Below are positions 41,994 through 49,042 of a stretch of 49,279 nt of DNA, one piece after another. The notes beneath the pieces are model-generated. The model was not told the DNA's origin and did not search any database. It saw only the letters and a list, made by a program, of their open reading frames with translations. Every line of letters starts with the position of its first letter. Within the stretch, counting starts at the first letter, position 1. This DNA comes from Candidatus Poribacteria bacterium WGA-3G. GTDB taxonomy: Bacteria > Poribacteria > WGA-4E > WGA-3G. The DNA is taken from contig ASZN01000009.1 of the NCBI GenBank assembly GCA_000406005.1, positions 40,908 to 90,186 of the forward strand, in the 5' to 3' direction. The position numbers were made by a program, and so were the translations under genes.

Positions 41994-43645
41994 TTTGTAG
42001 ATTCCTGCTTAACGCGTACCCGCTGGTTCACAGGTATATTATGCAGCTTCTGGATGTCGCCATTCAGCCATGTAACTTGCAGCGTCTCAACCTGTGTATT
42101 ATTACCCACACCGAATTCAACGATAAAACTGTTAGTGGACATGTAACTCTCACCGGCGTAAACCTCTCGTACTTGGGTCCGATCCGCTGTTTTCAGTTGA
42201 ATCTTCGCGCCGATTGCGTTCCGATTTCCATCTGCTCCCATCAGTTCAACATGCAACCAACTGTTTCGATTTCCGCCATCGTTGCGCAATAGTGTGGGTG
42301 GGGCATGGTTATTGACAACGAAGATATCAATATCACCGTCGTTGTCATAATCGCCAAACGTCGCGCCTCGACCAACGCGGGTAGGGAGTTCGGTGATACC
42401 ACTGATCTCACTGACATCACTGAAGGATCCGTCGCCGTCGTTTCGGTACAGGGCATCAACCTGCGGGATAAGCACTTCAGGTCGTTTCAGTTCTTGGAAA
42501 GTGCTACCGTTGGTAACAAAGATGTCCAAATCGCCGTCGTTATCGTAGTCGAAAAGTGCGGTTCCCCAGCCGATCAGTTTGATGCTCACCTCAGCCAGCA
42601 TCGCAGAATAGGATTCATCAACGAACCGAATATGTGCACTCGAAGGGTCTTCTTTCAAAAGATTTCTGTAAAGTGTGTTTTCTTCATCGACCCAGTGGCT
42701 CATAAAGATGTCGATATCACCATCTGCATCATAATCACCGGCGGCGAGTCCCATAGAACCCCGAAAATCAGCTGCCCACGATTCATTGCTCACATCCGTG
42801 AAAGCACCGTTACCGTCATTGCGATATACGTAGTTCACGGAGGTATCGTTTGCGACATATAGATCCAGGTCATTATCATTATCAAAATCGCTGAACATGC
42901 ACTGCATACTTCTACCGCCGGGTGCTGCTATGCCAACTTCGGCAGTTACATCGCTAAAGGTGCCGTCACCGTTATTTTGGTAGAAGACATTATCCTGTGG
43001 CTCAAAGACGTGTGGATTCAGTGCGCTCGGTACCGGCTTCCCTGATTGTAAGGACTCCTCCTGCATCTGTTCCAGTTTCTCTAAGTCGTAGGTAACATAG
43101 TTGCAAACATAGAGATCCAGGTCACTGTCGCCATCAACATCAGCAAAAGCGGCCCCTGTGCTCCACAATTCACAACTGACCCCAGCTGTCTTTGTTACAT
43201 CGGTGAAGGTGCCGTCACCGTTGTTGCGATACAAGACGTTCGCACCATAATTCGTTATATAAAGATCAAGGTTGCCGTCGGCGTTGTAATCCGAGAAGAC
43301 GCAACCCATGCCGTATCCGTGGTGTCCAACACCTGCGCTGTCGGTAATGTCTGTAAATGTGCCGTTGCCGTTATTCTGATAGAGAACATTGGTTTCGCTG
43401 CGAGCACTTGCATCTTGCGTCAGGGGACGCGGGATATTGACGATATAGAGGTCAAGATCACCATCGTTGTCTATATCAGCGAAAGCCGCGCCAGACCCCA
43501 TATCTTCTGGGAGTAGACTGGAACGGGTGCCGCTTGAATGTCGGAAACGGATACCCGCTTCGTCTGTGGCATCAACAAAGGTAACCGCCTGCAGCGTTGT
43601 CGGTGTTAATACAACTATTGCAAGCGTAAAAAAAAAGAAACGCAT
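41990..43645 (-). CDS. CRTAC1-family FG-GAP propeller protein with UnbV/ASPIC domain
   Basis: A 551-residue exported protein with a signal peptide (FFFTLAIVVLTPTTLQA-V). It carries about seven FG-GAP/VCBS repeats (FADIDNDGDLDLYIVN; FSDYNADGNLDLYITNYG; NVLYRNNGDGTFTDVT; DNVFYQNNGDGTFSDVT), each with the D-x-D-x-D-G calcium loop. The C-terminal UnbV/ASPIC domain shows SWLHVELMGADGNRNAIGAKI, EVYAGESYMSTNSFIVEFGVG and VTWLNGDIQKL. It is a paralogue of the 22971 and 38061 proteins. A run of adenines (43628-43637 complement) lies near the start. It heads a unit that continues into the TolB-like gene. Confidence 0.9.
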   Translation of the reverse strand: MRFFFFTLAIVVLTPTTLQAVTFVDATDEAGIRFRHSSGTRSSLLPEDMGSGAAFADIDNDGDLDLYIVNIPRPLTQDASARSETNVLYQNNGNGTFTDITDSAGVGHHGYGMGCVFSDYNADGNLDLYITNYGANVLYRNNGDGTFTDVTKTAGVSCELWSTGAAFADVDGDSDLDLYVCNYVTYDLEKLEQMQEESLQSGKPVPSALNPHVFEPQDNVFYQNNGDGTFSDVTAEVGIAAPGGRSMQCMFSDFDNDNDLDLYVANDTSVNYVYRNDGNGAFTDVSNESWAADFRGSMGLAAGDYDADGDIDIFMSHWVDEENTLYRNLLKEDPSSAHIRFVDESYSAMLAEVSIKLIGWGTALFDYDNDGDLDIFVTNGSTFQELKRPEVLIPQVDALYRNDGDGSFSDVSEISGITELPTRVGRGATFGDYDNDGDIDIFVVNNHAPPTLLRNDGGNRNSWLHVELMGADGNRNAIGAKIQLKTADRTQVREVYAGESYMSTNSFIVEFGVGNNTQVETLQVTWLNGDIQKLHNIPVNQRVRVKQESTK

Positions 43646-43650
43646 ATTGG

Positions 43651-43697
43651 TTTTCAGTTGTCCGTACGGTTTTCTACGAAAACCTTTCAGTTGTCAG
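43651..43697. repeat. Hairpin element with GTAC-GG stem (copy 1)
   Basis: TTCAGTTGTCC, then GTAC, then stem GGTTTTC (43668-43674), loop TAC, GAAAACC (43678-43684), then TTTCAGTTGTCAG. Same layout as 45760-45795 (inverted) and 46404-46445. Confidence 0.7.
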
Positions 43698-43794
43698 AAG
43701 GGGGGCAAGCCTGCAACAACGGCGCAGGCGATTCTAACGCCAGAACCGTTATTAAACAAATAACGTGTTTTAACGCCTCGCGAAAATTAAAAAA

Positions 43795-45153
43795 TCATTT
43801 TTCTAAAAAGTTCGTAAAAATAGAGCCATTGAGGAAGCGTTCATCATGGAGAATATCTTTATAGAGTGGAATCGTGGTTTTTATGCCTTCAATCTGGAAT
43901 TCGGATAATGCGCGTTGGAGACGAGCGATCGCTTCCTCGCGGTCCCTACCACTTGCAATGAGTTTCGCCACCAGCGAGTCGTAGTGTGGTGGCACTGTAT
44001 AACCTGTATAGATGTAGCCATCAACCCGAACACCGATACCACCGGGCGGATGATAAGCAGTGATCAGACCCGGTGAAGGCATGAAGTTGTTTGCGGGATC
44101 CTCTGCATTGATTCTGCATTCAATGGCGTGTCCTTGGAGCTGGATATCAGATTGACTGTATCCGAGCTGCTCACCCATTGCGAGTCGTATCTGTTCTTTA
44201 ACCAAATCAATACCGGTGATGCATTCCGTGATAGTATGTTCGACCTGAATCCGCGTGTTCATCTCCAAGAAGTAGTAGTTATCATCTTTATCGACAACAA
44301 ACTCAACGGTGCCAGCATTTACATAGCCGATCGCTTTTGCGGCTTTTGCGGCAGCTTTACAAATTTCCGAACGAAGTTTAGATGAGATAGAAGCGGCGGG
44401 TGCTTCCTCGAGTAATTTCTGCTGTTTACGCTGGATAGAACATTCACGATCTCCGAGATGGACGACGTTTCCGTGTGTATCTCCTAAAATCTGGACTTCA
44501 ATATGCCGTGCCTCTTCAATCCATTTTTCGATGTAGACATCCCCGTTTCCAAAAGCGGCTTCGCCTTCTGCTTTCGCGGTGTGAAAAAGGCTCAGCAGGC
44601 TCGGACGGTTCTCGGCGATTCGGATACCACGTCCGCCCCCACCGGCAACCGCTTTGATACCGACTGGATAACCGATCTTTTCAGCGAGTTGCACGGCTTC
44701 TTCAGTGGTATCAACGGTACCTTTTTTACTCCCTCTACGTCTACCACTTCTGCTACCGGGGACAAGCTTCAGACCCGCCTTCGCTACGGTCTCGCGCGCT
44801 TTTACTTTATCCCCCATTGTTGCTATATTTGTGACCGTGGGACCGATAAATTTTATCTCGTGTGCTTCACAAATTTCAGCAAATTGGGCATCCTCAGCGA
44901 GGAAACCGGCACCTGGGTGGATAGCGTTGACGTTCGCGAAATCCGCAACGGCAACAATATTCGCATATTTAAGATAGCTTTCTGTGGATGGTGGGGGGCC
45001 GATGCAGTACGCATCGTCTGCGTATTTAACGTGCAACGCCTCTTTATCAGCGGTTGAGAAGATAGCCACCGTTTTAATCCCCATGTCTTTGCATGCTCGG
45101 ATGATACGGACAGCGATTTCTCCGCGATTTGCTATGAGTATCTTTTTTATCAT
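43795..45153 (-). CDS. accC: Acetyl-CoA carboxylase biotin carboxylase subunit
   Basis: A 452-residue ATP-grasp biotin carboxylase, the first step of malonyl-CoA synthesis. Features are ILIANRGEIAVRIIRACKDMGI, IHPGAGFLAEDAQFAE, GYPVGIKAVAGGGGRGIRI, EKWIEEARHIEVQILGD, YYFLEMNTRIQVEH and GHAIECRINAEDP. An unusual basic stretch, GSRSGRRRGSKKGTV, is inserted where relatives have an acidic GSDG…D loop before the ATP-grasp lid. ATG at 45151-45153 overlaps accB's stop by four bases. The carboxyltransferase genes (accA, accD) are not in the window. Confidence 0.95.
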   Translation of the reverse strand: MIKKILIANRGEIAVRIIRACKDMGIKTVAIFSTADKEALHVKYADDAYCIGPPPSTESYLKYANIVAVADFANVNAIHPGAGFLAEDAQFAEICEAHEIKFIGPTVTNIATMGDKVKARETVAKAGLKLVPGSRSGRRRGSKKGTVDTTEEAVQLAEKIGYPVGIKAVAGGGGRGIRIAENRPSLLSLFHTAKAEGEAAFGNGDVYIEKWIEEARHIEVQILGDTHGNVVHLGDRECSIQRKQQKLLEEAPAASISSKLRSEICKAAAKAAKAIGYVNAGTVEFVVDKDDNYYFLEMNTRIQVEHTITECITGIDLVKEQIRLAMGEQLGYSQSDIQLQGHAIECRINAEDPANNFMPSPGLITAYHPPGGIGVRVDGYIYTGYTVPPHYDSLVAKLIASGRDREEAIARLQRALSEFQIEGIKTTIPLYKDILHDERFLNGSIFTNFLEK

Positions 45154-45671
45154 ACTTGTCTCACCCGGAACAATGCTTGCGAATATTCAACTGCATCGCC
45201 ATCTTCAGCAAGAATTTCTAAAATCTCGCAATTAAACGGTGCTTCCACGGGGTTGTAAGTCTTCATCACTTCGAGTACGGCTACAGGTTCGCCTGTATTC
45301 ACAATGTCCCCAACTTGTACAAAAGGCAGTTCATCAGGTGCAGGAGAGCGATAGAAACGCGATGGCATCGGTGCACTGATATAGGCACTCCCTTCTTGAC
45401 TGTTACCTACCTCACCTGCCTTTTCGGCAGGTAGACCTGAAGCCCCCGACGTTGTGTTCATCTCCGGTGCTTGTAGCGATGGAAGCGGATTAATGCCAAC
45501 CGAAGTCCCGTGGTTTCTGGAAACTTGCACTTCAAATTCGTTGTCCCGAATGCGTACTTCCGTGAGATTTGCACGGTCAAGCACCTCTACTAACTGCTCA
45601 ACGAACTCAAGGACATCACTGTAGTCTCGCTCCGCGGATTGAGATTGATCCTTGGATTTATTTTCACGCAT
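45150..45671 (-). CDS. accB: Acetyl-CoA carboxylase biotin carboxyl carrier protein
   Basis: A 173-residue BCCP. The biotinylated Lys lies in PVAVLEVMKTYNPVEAPFNCEI, where the usual AMKM is VMKT. The N-terminal helix LEFVEQLVEVLDRANLTEVRI and the linker of small and polar residues (~60-105) are family-like. PFVQVGDIVNTGEPV is the first half of the barrel and EDGDAVEYSQALFRV the last strand. It is directly coupled to accC. The heptad element lies just upstream (45685-45810). Confidence 0.93.
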   Translation of the reverse strand: MRENKSKDQSQSAERDYSDVLEFVEQLVEVLDRANLTEVRIRDNEFEVQVSRNHGTSVGINPLPSLQAPEMNTTSGASGLPAEKAGEVGNSQEGSAYISAPMPSRFYRSPAPDELPFVQVGDIVNTGEPVAVLEVMKTYNPVEAPFNCEILEILAEDGDAVEYSQALFRVRQV

Positions 45672-45684
45672 TTCTGTTTTTAAT

Positions 45685-45810
45685 AGTTACCAGTTACCAG
45701 TAGTCAGTTTCCAGTTAAAGAGGGTTTCGGCAATTCCAACGACTCTTGTAACTTTGACCACTGAAAGGGAACGTACTCGTTCCCGTACTGACAACTGACA
45801 ACTGATAACT
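45685..45810. repeat. Inverted CAGTTAC heptad element with covarying hairpin (copy 2)
   Basis: AGTTACCAGTTACCAGT heptads (45685-45717) face inverse heptads (CAACTGACAACTGATAACT, 45790-45810). Between them, GGGAACG (45767-45773), TACT loop and CGTTCCC (45778-45784), flanked by CTGAAA and GTACTGAC, form the same hairpin module as copies 1 and 3, in inverted orientation. Confidence 0.7.
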
Positions 45811-45811
45811 A

Positions 45812-46369
45812 CTATATCCTTTCTACATATTTTCCGGTACGTGTATCAACTTTGATAACGGTCTCATTTTGAACGAAGAGAGGAACGTTAACAACGCCCC
45901 CTGTCTCAAGTGTAGCACGTTTTGAACCGCCGCTGACGGTATCACCGCGTAATCCCGGATCGGTCTCAACAATTTTAAGTTCAACGAAATTCGGGAGCTC
46001 CACCGCAAGTGGTAGCTGCCCATCCATCTTGACGGTGACGGTCTCACCCTCTTTAAGGAACTTCAAATTCTCTTCAAGCAGCCCCAGCGGAAGTGAGTGT
46101 TGCTCAAATGTTTCGTTGTCCATAAACCACAAAATATCGCTCTCTCGGTACATATATTGCATCTGGTGGTCCATCAGCCTGACTGTTTCGATAGTCTCAT
46201 TGGATCGGAATGTACGATCCAAGACGGCACCATCGGTGATACGCTTGATCTTCGTCCGTGCGAAGGCACTCCCCTTACCTGGCTTAACATGCTGACAATT
46301 GACTATGGTATAAACTGTTTCATTGAGTCGGATGACCAACCCGTTACGTAAATCGTTAAGTGATGCCAT
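45812..46369 (-). CDS. efp: Translation elongation factor P
   Basis: A 185-residue EF-P that relieves ribosome stalling at polyproline. The tip-loop VKPGKGSAFARTKIK holds the modified Lys (~K32). The DRTFRSNETIETVRLMDHQMQYMYRESD segment and the C-terminal OB domain (GLRGDTVSGGSKRATLETGGVVNVPLFVQNE) are canonical and complete. The start has an AAAGGA four to five bases upstream. It sits between two repeat elements, within the same-strand run of housekeeping genes. Which modification enzyme is used cannot be told here. Confidence 0.97.
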   Translation of the reverse strand: MASLNDLRNGLVIRLNETVYTIVNCQHVKPGKGSAFARTKIKRITDGAVLDRTFRSNETIETVRLMDHQMQYMYRESDILWFMDNETFEQHSLPLGLLEENLKFLKEGETVTVKMDGQLPLAVELPNFVELKIVETDPGLRGDTVSGGSKRATLETGGVVNVPLFVQNETVIKVDTRTGKYVERI

Positions 46370-46382
46370 TTTATCCTTTAGT

Positions 46383-46460
46383 AGTTTTCAGTTTTCAGAG
46401 GAATAGTTATCAGTACGGAAATGCGTACATTTCCTTTCAGTCAACTGTTAACTATTAACT
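46383..46460. repeat. CAGTTTTC element with covarying hairpin (copy 3)
   Basis: AGTTTTCAGTTTTCAG, then ATCAGTAC, then stem GGAAATG (46417-46423), loop CGTA, CATTTCC (46428-46434), then TTTCAGTCAACTGTTAACT. The hairpin flanks GTAC and TTTCAGT are shared with copies 1 and 2, while the stem bases differ. Confidence 0.7.
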
Positions 46461-47046
46461 ATAATAAGGCGATTGCTTGTTGCAACGCTTTTGCTCTGTG
46501 ACTAATTTTGTTTTTGATATTTTCTCCAAGTTCCGCGAAAGTTTGCTCGTAGCCGTCGGGCACAAATACGGGATCGTAGCCAAACCCGCTTTCACCTCTC
46601 GGTGTATGCAGGATATGTCCATCACAGACCCCGATGACACCTTCAGGCTCAGAACCGGGATGTACAACCGCAATCGCTGCAACAAAACGTGCACGCCGAT
46701 CGGGCGCACCCTCAAGTGCTTGCAGGAGTTTCGCAATTCGGATCGCATCTGTCGCGTTGTCCCCTGCCCAACGTTTAGAATGGATACCGGGCGCACCGTT
46801 AAGCGCATCTACCTCTAACCCTGCGTCGTCGGCAAGTGCCATAAGACCTGTATATTCGGCGATAACAGACGCTTTTTTGATAGCATTTTCCAGATACGTC
46901 TGTCCGTCCTCGACGACTTCCGGGGCGTTCGGGTAGTTTTGCAAAGAGATGACTTCTACGGGTTCACCGGTAGCAGCACGGTTGTGGAGCATCTTTGTCA
47001 GCTCGCGAACCTTCCCTTGGTTATGTGTCGCCAGTACAAGCTTCAT
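46459..47046 (-). CDS. rdgB: XTP/dITP diphosphatase (RdgB/HAM1)
   Basis: A 195-residue Ham1-like enzyme that removes non-canonical purine triphosphates (ITP, XTP). The signature LVLATHNQGKVRELTKML opens it, followed by VVEDGQTYLENAIKKASVIAEYTGLMALADDAGLEVDALNGAPGIHSKRWAG and the C-terminal GESGFGYDPVFVPDGYEQTFAELG. It starts inside the 3' end of rph (26-base overlap) with GGAG eight bases before the ATG, an often-seen coupling. The length is normal. Confidence 0.97.
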   Translation of the reverse strand: MKLVLATHNQGKVRELTKMLHNRAATGEPVEVISLQNYPNAPEVVEDGQTYLENAIKKASVIAEYTGLMALADDAGLEVDALNGAPGIHSKRWAGDNATDAIRIAKLLQALEGAPDRRARFVAAIAVVHPGSEPEGVIGVCDGHILHTPRGESGFGYDPVFVPDGYEQTFAELGENIKNKISHRAKALQQAIALL

Positions 47047-47779
47047 CTAAGTTCTCCAACATCATCCGGTTCTGTAGTCGGACAAGTTGCTTAATACCGC
47101 CGACAGCGAGGTCTAACATCTGATCGTAATCCTCTCGCGAAAAAGGTTTCTCTTCTGCTGTGCCTTGTATTTCTATAAACGTCCCACTCCCTGTCATTAC
47201 GATATTCGTATCGACATCTGCCGTTGAATCTTCGGTATAGCAGAGGTCTAAGAGTGCTTCACCATTGACGAGTCCGACACTGGTTGCGGCGATGTTATCG
47301 ATGATAGGGAAATTTTTGATTCTTTTACGTTTGACGAGTTCCTGACAAGCATCCCAGAGTGCGATGAATGCACCTGTAATTGAGGCGGTGCGTGTCCCGC
47401 CATCGGCTTGTATAACATCACAATCGATCCAGATCGTCAGTTCTTCTAAAGCGTCTAAATCTACAGCGGCGCGCAAAGAACGACCGATGAGACGTTGTAT
47501 CTCCTGTGTTCTGCCACTTGGTGCACCCCGAGTAATCTCACGTTGCATCCGTTCAGAAGTAGAACGCGGCAACATAGAATACTCGGCTGTTACCCACCCC
47601 TTATTTTTAATACGCTGATCGCGCATAAAACGCGGCTGGCTATTAATAATGGAAGCAGTGCATATAACATGCGTATCTCCAGTCGCTATGAGAACTGAGC
47701 CCTCCGCATGTTTGGTATAGTGTCGCGTGATCGTCACCGGTCTCATTTCATCCGGCTGGCGTCCATCCTCTCTTGTCAT
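47021..47779 (-). CDS. rph: Ribonuclease PH
   Basis: A 252-residue RNase PH that trims tRNA 3' ends using phosphate. Conserved blocks are DGRQPDEMRPVTITRHYTKHAEGSVLIATGDTHVICTASI, MLPRSTSERMQREITRG, RTQEIQRLIGRSLRAAVDL, IDCDVIQADGGTRTASITGAF and EIQGTAEEKPFSREDYDQML. I prefer the ATG at 47779 (MTREDGR) because GAGGAG lies just upstream, inside the codons of the longer frame from 47791. It follows the unknown small gene and overlaps rdgB. Confidence 0.97.
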   Translation of the reverse strand: MTREDGRQPDEMRPVTITRHYTKHAEGSVLIATGDTHVICTASIINSQPRFMRDQRIKNKGWVTAEYSMLPRSTSERMQREITRGAPSGRTQEIQRLIGRSLRAAVDLDALEELTIWIDCDVIQADGGTRTASITGAFIALWDACQELVKRKRIKNFPIIDNIAATSVGLVNGEALLDLCYTEDSTADVDTNIVMTGSGTFIEIQGTAEEKPFSREDYDQMLDLAVGGIKQLVRLQNRMMLENLDEACTGDT

Positions 47780-47791
47780 CTTTCTCCTCAT

Positions 47792-48031
47792 CTATAGCGT
47801 TTTGAGTAGGTCTAATGCCTTGGTGTAACTTTTACGTTCAAGGTAATGACACAGCATTTTCGGCGCAGTTGGCGCGACTTCCCGATGGAGAACATTAATG
47901 CGATCCAACTGTTCCAGTATATCTTCACCAGCAGCGATCCGATCGAACATCGTTTCCAAGGCTTGTGTGAGTTCAGCGATTTGCGTCGCAAATTTTGGCT
48001 TGCGGGCTGCGTCAAAAGACTCAACTACCAT
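47792..48031 (-). CDS. Small hypothetical protein (79 aa)
   Basis: From ATG at 48029-48031: MVVESFDAARKPKFATQIAEL … ILEQLDRINVLHREVAPTAPKMLCHYLERKSYTKALDLLKTL. It is a helical, soluble protein; GGAGG lies six bases upstream inside the PhyH gene's last codons, which it overlaps by eleven bases. The longer frame up to 48157 lies inside PhyH and is not supported. The stop at 47792 almost abuts the rph start. Short proteins of this layout sit beside many genes of this lineage; I cannot name the family. Confidence 0.65.
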   Translation of the reverse strand: MVVESFDAARKPKFATQIAELTQALETMFDRIAAGEDILEQLDRINVLHREVAPTAPKMLCHYLERKSYTKALDLLKTL

Positions 48032-48938
48032 CTGATGCCTCCATTTCTTGAACCGCTTTGCAGGTACGTAAGGAAACGTTTTTAGGTGGGGCATCATAAC
48101 CTTTCCAGGCGTAAGGGTCAACCCCAGAGACGTGAACAATGCATCGCCGATCTGCACTCGCTGGACGTTCTCCTTCTCGAATCGACCAGGGTAACAGCGA
48201 CCAGGCGTTACAGTAATGGTTCACTAAAACCCGACGAAACGTATTGCCGCGGTTCTTACGCGAGCGATGGAGCAGATACCCGTTGAAAAAAACCAATGCC
48301 CCAGTTTTAACTTCAACCGGGACTTCACTGCTGTCATCAAAGCCGTAGCTCTCTTCGGCAAAATCAAATTCATCTGGGTTCTCATGCGCTTTCTGGGGAT
48401 AGAGATAGCCTCGACGGTGTGAACCGGGGAGAATCCATAAGCATCCATTTTCCACCGTAGCATCGTCCATCGCTATCCATGCGCCAATTAGGGAGCGGTC
48501 ACGCGTCGGAATATAAATTTCGTCCTGATGCCATGCCTGCCCCTGGAAATTCGGCGGTTTGACGAAAAGCATAGACTGCATACACTTAACACTTCCATCC
48601 CAATGTGGAAGATGCGCAGCAGTTATTTGGCTCAAGATGCCGCAGATTTTCGGATGCTTGACATACTTCTCAATGATTGGACTCACGTAATGCGGTTGAT
48701 GGATGCAAAGGATACGGCTGATGACTTCGACATCGCTAATATCGTCAGGAAGCGGCTCCATGTTGTCGCACGGATGTCCACCTTTAGCGATTGTGACAGT
48801 GTCCTGCCGTAGTTCCTCTATTTCATCAATTGAAAGCAGATCAGGAACAACGAGATAGCCGTTGTCTACAAAGAACTGGATCTGCTCATCGGATACGATT
48901 TTTGGCACCACAATAGATGCGTTTGCTTCCAAGTGCAC
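48021..48938 (-). CDS. Phytanoyl-CoA dioxygenase (PhyH) family protein
   Basis: A 305-residue non-heme Fe(II)/2-oxoglutarate dioxygenase. The N-terminal EQIQFFVDNGYLVVPDLLSIDEIEELR is the PhyH lead-in. The iron ligands are HxD in GQAWHQDEIYIP (His, Asp) and the second His in FNGYLLHRSRKN, and the 2-oxoglutarate Arg lies in FRRVLVNHY. CLWILPGSHRRGYLYP is the usual GS strand. The start is GTG at 48936-48938 with AAAGGAG five bases upstream. This family is greatly expanded in Poribacteria-like genomes and the substrate is unknown. It heads the small-ORF / rph / rdgB unit. Confidence 0.93.
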   Translation of the reverse strand: MHLEANASIVVPKIVSDEQIQFFVDNGYLVVPDLLSIDEIEELRQDTVTIAKGGHPCDNMEPLPDDISDVEVISRILCIHQPHYVSPIIEKYVKHPKICGILSQITAAHLPHWDGSVKCMQSMLFVKPPNFQGQAWHQDEIYIPTRDRSLIGAWIAMDDATVENGCLWILPGSHRRGYLYPQKAHENPDEFDFAEESYGFDDSSEVPVEVKTGALVFFNGYLLHRSRKNRGNTFRRVLVNHYCNAWSLLPWSIREGERPASADRRCIVHVSGVDPYAWKGYDAPPKNVSLRTCKAVQEMEASDGS

Positions 48939-48953
48939 GGCTTCTCCTTTTAA

Positions 48954-49038
48954 AGTTACCAGTACCCAGTGGTCAGTAACCAGTTAAAAGAGGTCTTCGA
49001 TAGTTATAGGGTTTCCTCTTTCTGGTAACTGGTAACTG
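48954..49038. repeat. Inverted CAGTTAC heptad element
   Basis: AGTTACCAGTACCCAGT heptads with CCAGTTAAAAGAGG (left) face CCTCTTTCTGGTAACTGG (right) across about 25 bases, forming a long imperfect palindrome. It sits between the PhyH gene and the IS605-type end. Confidence 0.6.
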
Positions 49039-49042
49039 AGAT

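Noticed and set aside
40429..49038. Possible CRISPR array from the repeated CAGTTAAC motif
   Set aside because: The units are 7 bases, degenerate and without unique spacers or cas genes nearby.
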